NCBI GenBank assembly: GCA_029938185.1 | Contig: JAOZVK010000295.1 | Coordinates: 1-7,212, forward strand | Direction of reading: 5' to 3' | Source of the DNA: Bacteroidales bacterium | GTDB lineage: Bacteria > Bacteroidota > Bacteroidia > Bacteroidales > JAOZVK01 | DNA length: 7,212 nt | In this document: positions 5,608 to 7,212 of the stretch, piece by piece | How positions within the stretch are numbered: the stretch's first letter is position 1 | How the letters are laid out: each line of letters starts with the position of its first letter | Notes under the pieces: model-generated | Told to the model about the DNA's origin: nothing | Databases searched by the model: none | What the model saw: only the letters and a program-made list of their open reading frames with translations | Program-made: the position numbers and the translations under genes

Positions 5608-6612
5608 TTAATTAATCTCACAATTTATTGAATCAACAAACTCTGTAATAGCTGGATTCGATGTTCCATAACTTACAATTTTTATATCTAAAGGGGTTTT
5701 TGAAAATTTATTAATTGAGCTTGCAATTGCATCAAAAATCCAATCACGTTTATTGCCAAAAACACCACCACCTATTAAAGTTAGAAATACTTTATTATTT
5801 TTTGTTCTTTCGTAGTTTTTTAAGGCAACATAAAAAGTCGCTTCGTATGTTGCTTCAAGTATAATTTTTGCAAAATCACTCCACAATTCCGTTTCAATAC
5901 CCGAATACGAAATGGGTAAAGCAGAACTATAAACTTGAGTTATGAGATTCTTGTTTTTGCTTATTGTAACTTCGGAATCCCACTGAACACCTATTTTAAG
6001 TTTTCCTTTTAGATATTCATAATCATTTTCGGATTTAGTTCTTATTTGCTTGCTAATATTTTTAAGTCCTTCTTTATTTGCAAGTGCATAGCCATTTTTC
6101 ATTTTCCAATGATTATTTTTTTCATTTTCCAGTTCAATCCCTATTTCCTTTAAACAATCAATTTGTTTAGTTGAAGTTTGTCCAATCTGTCCATCTACAT
6201 TTGCAAAATAGTTTCTGTAAATTGTTCCAGCACCACAAGAAATAGCACAGGCTGGTCCCTGCGTTGCATCATATTCATATATTCCAACACCATCTTCGGG
6301 CGTTCTATTAGGGCTAACCATTTCTAAAAGATTAAATTGAGATGCTACTTGAATAAGTGAATTGTTATTAGCAATATCCTTATGAATGGTTTGAATATTC
6401 CCGACTATTTCTGAGAACTTAATTTTAGAATGATATTTTCCTGTTAAATCTGTTTGATTTCTTAAATCTTCTAAAGACGGTAGCTCAAGTTTGCCAAAAA
6501 TAAATTCGTTGTTATTTATTTTAGAAATTAGTTTATTGTCAACTATTTCAATATTTTTTCTAACTTGTTCTGGATTGTTTTCCTTAAAACCTACTAATTT
6601 CTCGAACCACAT
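5608..6612 (-). CDS. Macrodomain-like protein of unknown function
   Basis: This 334-residue soluble protein has no signal peptide or membrane segment. I do not recognise a named family, but several segments look like a divergent macrodomain (ADP-ribose-binding fold). LIQVASQFNLLEMV (87-99) resembles the first strand and NAAN-type loop. VFLTLIGGGVFGN (275-287) resembles the IGTGVFG phosphate-binding loop, followed by a helix (DAIASSINKF). IKIVSYGTSNPAITEFVDSI (310-329) resembles the last strand and helix, in the order expected for the fold. Other striking conserved-looking parts are YEYDATQGPACAISCGAGTIYRNYF (112-136) and QWDSEV (210-215). The N-terminus MWFEKLVGF has an A-rich leader and an unambiguous ATG. 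If the fold is right, it could bind or hydrolyse ADP-ribose derivatives, but catalytic residues cannot be assigned. It is flanked on both sides by copies of the A/B repeat and sits beside a toxin-family remnant, which suggests an accessory, possibly acquired, gene. Confidence 0.72.
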   Translation of the reverse strand: MWFEKLVGFKENNPEQVRKNIEIVDNKLISKINNNEFIFGKLELPSLEDLRNQTDLTGKYHSKIKFSEIVGNIQTIHKDIANNNSLIQVASQFNLLEMVSPNRTPEDGVGIYEYDATQGPACAISCGAGTIYRNYFANVDGQIGQTSTKQIDCLKEIGIELENEKNNHWKMKNGYALANKEGLKNISKQIRTKSENDYEYLKGKLKIGVQWDSEVTISKNKNLITQVYSSALPISYSGIETELWSDFAKIILEATYEATFYVALKNYERTKNNKVFLTLIGGGVFGNKRDWIFDAIASSINKFSKTPLDIKIVSYGTSNPAITEFVDSINCEIN

Positions 6613-6781
6613 TTTTCTTTATTTTTATTAATATTTATGTCTGTTTTTCTAAATGCCCTACAATGGTAATCTGTTGAGGCTGTGAAACTGCAAGTTTAGC
6701 ATTTTTTTTGACATTTGCAAGTGAATTTTATAAATTACTCTAACTTTTTGAACAGAAACACTTACGTATGATGCATAGTTT

Positions 6782-6820
6782 TCGCAACTTTCATGGTCTG
6801 CAATATGTTGATATGATTTT
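6782..6820 (+). repeat. Separated B block of the repeat
   Basis: These 39 nt are identical to 5538-5576. Block A, which precedes B in the left copy, is absent here; the flank reads ...GATGCATAGTTT instead. The boundary at 6782/6783 coincides with the A/B junction of the intact copy. Together with the inverted A block at 7122-7154 it can be read as the other half of one copy that was pulled apart by an inversion. Confidence 0.9.
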
Positions 6821-6866
6821 CAAACTGTTTACGGCTTTAGTTATTAGTCTTATAAATTTCTCGTCC

Positions 6867-7145
6867 TTATTTTTTTATTGTAATAGTAGTGAATTTACTA
6901 AACAATTCTTCCTTTTTCTCATCTAATAATTTCAATAATAATTCGATTATTATTTTTGTTTCTGTAAAGCGATAGCATAAAAATACAACACCAATATCTT
7001 TCACATTATGGGCAAAAACCCACTCTCCAAAATCCTTATCTTCTGTAAGAATTATTCGCTTTAGATTCCTTGCTAACTTAATAAGGGGACTCGAATAAAT
7101 AAAATGCAAATATATTAAATTATGTTGTGGTTTGAAACATGTCAC
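6867..7145 (-). pseudogene. DUF5615 PIN-like toxin-family protein, N-terminus lost
   Basis: The frame encodes 92 residues from a GTG at 7145, with no ATG available. Residues about 20-92 match the C-terminal part of DUF5615 (PIN-like, Mut7-C related) proteins: PLIKLARNLKRIILTEDKDFGEWVF, then IGVVFLCYRF and the closing FTTITIKK. The TEDKDFGE motif at 34-41 keeps the acidic residues of the second half of the active site. Full-length members are about 110-120 residues and begin with an LxDENI/P strand carrying the first conserved Asp; this is absent. The first eight or so residues (MTCFKPQH) are simply translated from repeat block A. The family is usually the toxin-like partner of a DUF433 antitoxin, which is not seen here. 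I infer a gene cut at the repeat boundary and probably inactive, though a short product from GTG cannot be excluded. Confidence 0.75.
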
Positions 7146-7154
7146 ATATTCTTA
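7122..7154 (-). repeat. Separated, inverted A block of the repeat
   Basis: These 33 nt are the exact reverse complement of 5506-5538, and similarity continues with one mismatch to 7159. The block ends at 7121/7122, exactly the A/B junction, and B is missing from its expected side. It supplies the start codon and first codons of the DUF5615 remnant, which shows that this reading frame entrance is secondary. Confidence 0.9.
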
Positions 7155-7212
7155 CTTATATTCAGAACTCACAAAAAGCGTCAAATTGAACAAAAACAAT
7201 GGCAAATTAAAA

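Noticed and set aside
6685..6709. Hairpin AAACT-GCA-AGTTT followed by a T tract as a plus-strand terminator
   Set aside because: The stem is short and AT-rich, and there is no plus-strand gene to terminate; the adjacent gene is on the minus strand.
6867..7145. Complete toxin-antitoxin module
   Set aside because: Only a truncated DUF5615 part is present and no DUF433 or other antitoxin gene can be found on either side within the window.
5506..7154. Composite transposon carrying the macrodomain-like gene
   Set aside because: The flanking repeats are short, encode no transposase and lack target duplications; the right copy is split and partly inverted.
1..7212. tRNA or rRNA genes
   Set aside because: I saw no cloverleaf-capable segment with a TTC-arm consensus and no rRNA-like GC-richer block.

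Overview
The window is strongly AT-rich and looks like a chromosomal stretch of a Bacteroidota bacterium. The evidence is a 30-residue, extremely basic MPSGKKRKRHK-type peptide and an HU protein of the Bacteroidota type, start codons without Shine-Dalgarno sequences but with A-rich leaders, a TAnnTTTG-type promoter candidate before the HU gene, and GCAAAGTT-type intergenic tandem repeats. Genus cannot be read from the sequence. Every recognisable gene is on the minus strand, but wide non-coding gaps separate them, so most are probably independent transcription units.

Layout from left to right. Positions 1-654 hold no gene, only AT-rich DNA with a cluster of small hairpins around 439-548. Then come a minus-strand terminator (655-681), a tiny AURKAIP1/COX24-type basic protein (730-822) and an HU/IHF-family DNA-binding protein (860-1144); these two genes look like one transcript ending at the terminator. 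At 1368-2396 is a winged-helix-like plus TPR protein with a C-terminal membrane anchor that resembles the rear half of a STAND NTPase. Next are an acylphosphatase (2495-2764), a 12-bp tandem repeat inside a short inverted repeat (2787-2973), and a MEMO1-family AmmeMemoRadiSam protein B (2986-3816). The 538-bp gap after it carries two separate inverted-repeat structures, one of them a 168-bp long imperfect palindrome. It is followed by an OmpA-family lipid-free envelope protein with a signal peptide (4355-5185).

The right-hand third (5186-7212) is the accessory-looking part. It has a GC-rich hairpin, an intact two-part repeat (5506-5576, called A+B here), and an unusual 334-residue protein with macrodomain-like motifs (5608-6612). 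A second copy of the repeat follows, broken into B (6782-6820) and inverted A (7122-7154), flanking a DUF5615 PIN-like toxin-family gene that has lost its N-terminus. Inverting 6783-7121 on paper rebuilds a perfect A/B junction, so this looks like the scar of a small, precise inversion that also cut the DUF5615 gene.

The genes do not form one obvious pathway. HU and the small basic protein belong to housekeeping nucleoid/ribosome functions; acylphosphatase, MEMO and OmpA are scattered single genes; the STAND-like remnant, macrodomain-like protein and PIN-like remnant are of accessory character. I do not see a complete new defence or metabolic system here. The most notable features are the intergenic palindromes and repeats and the inversion scar.
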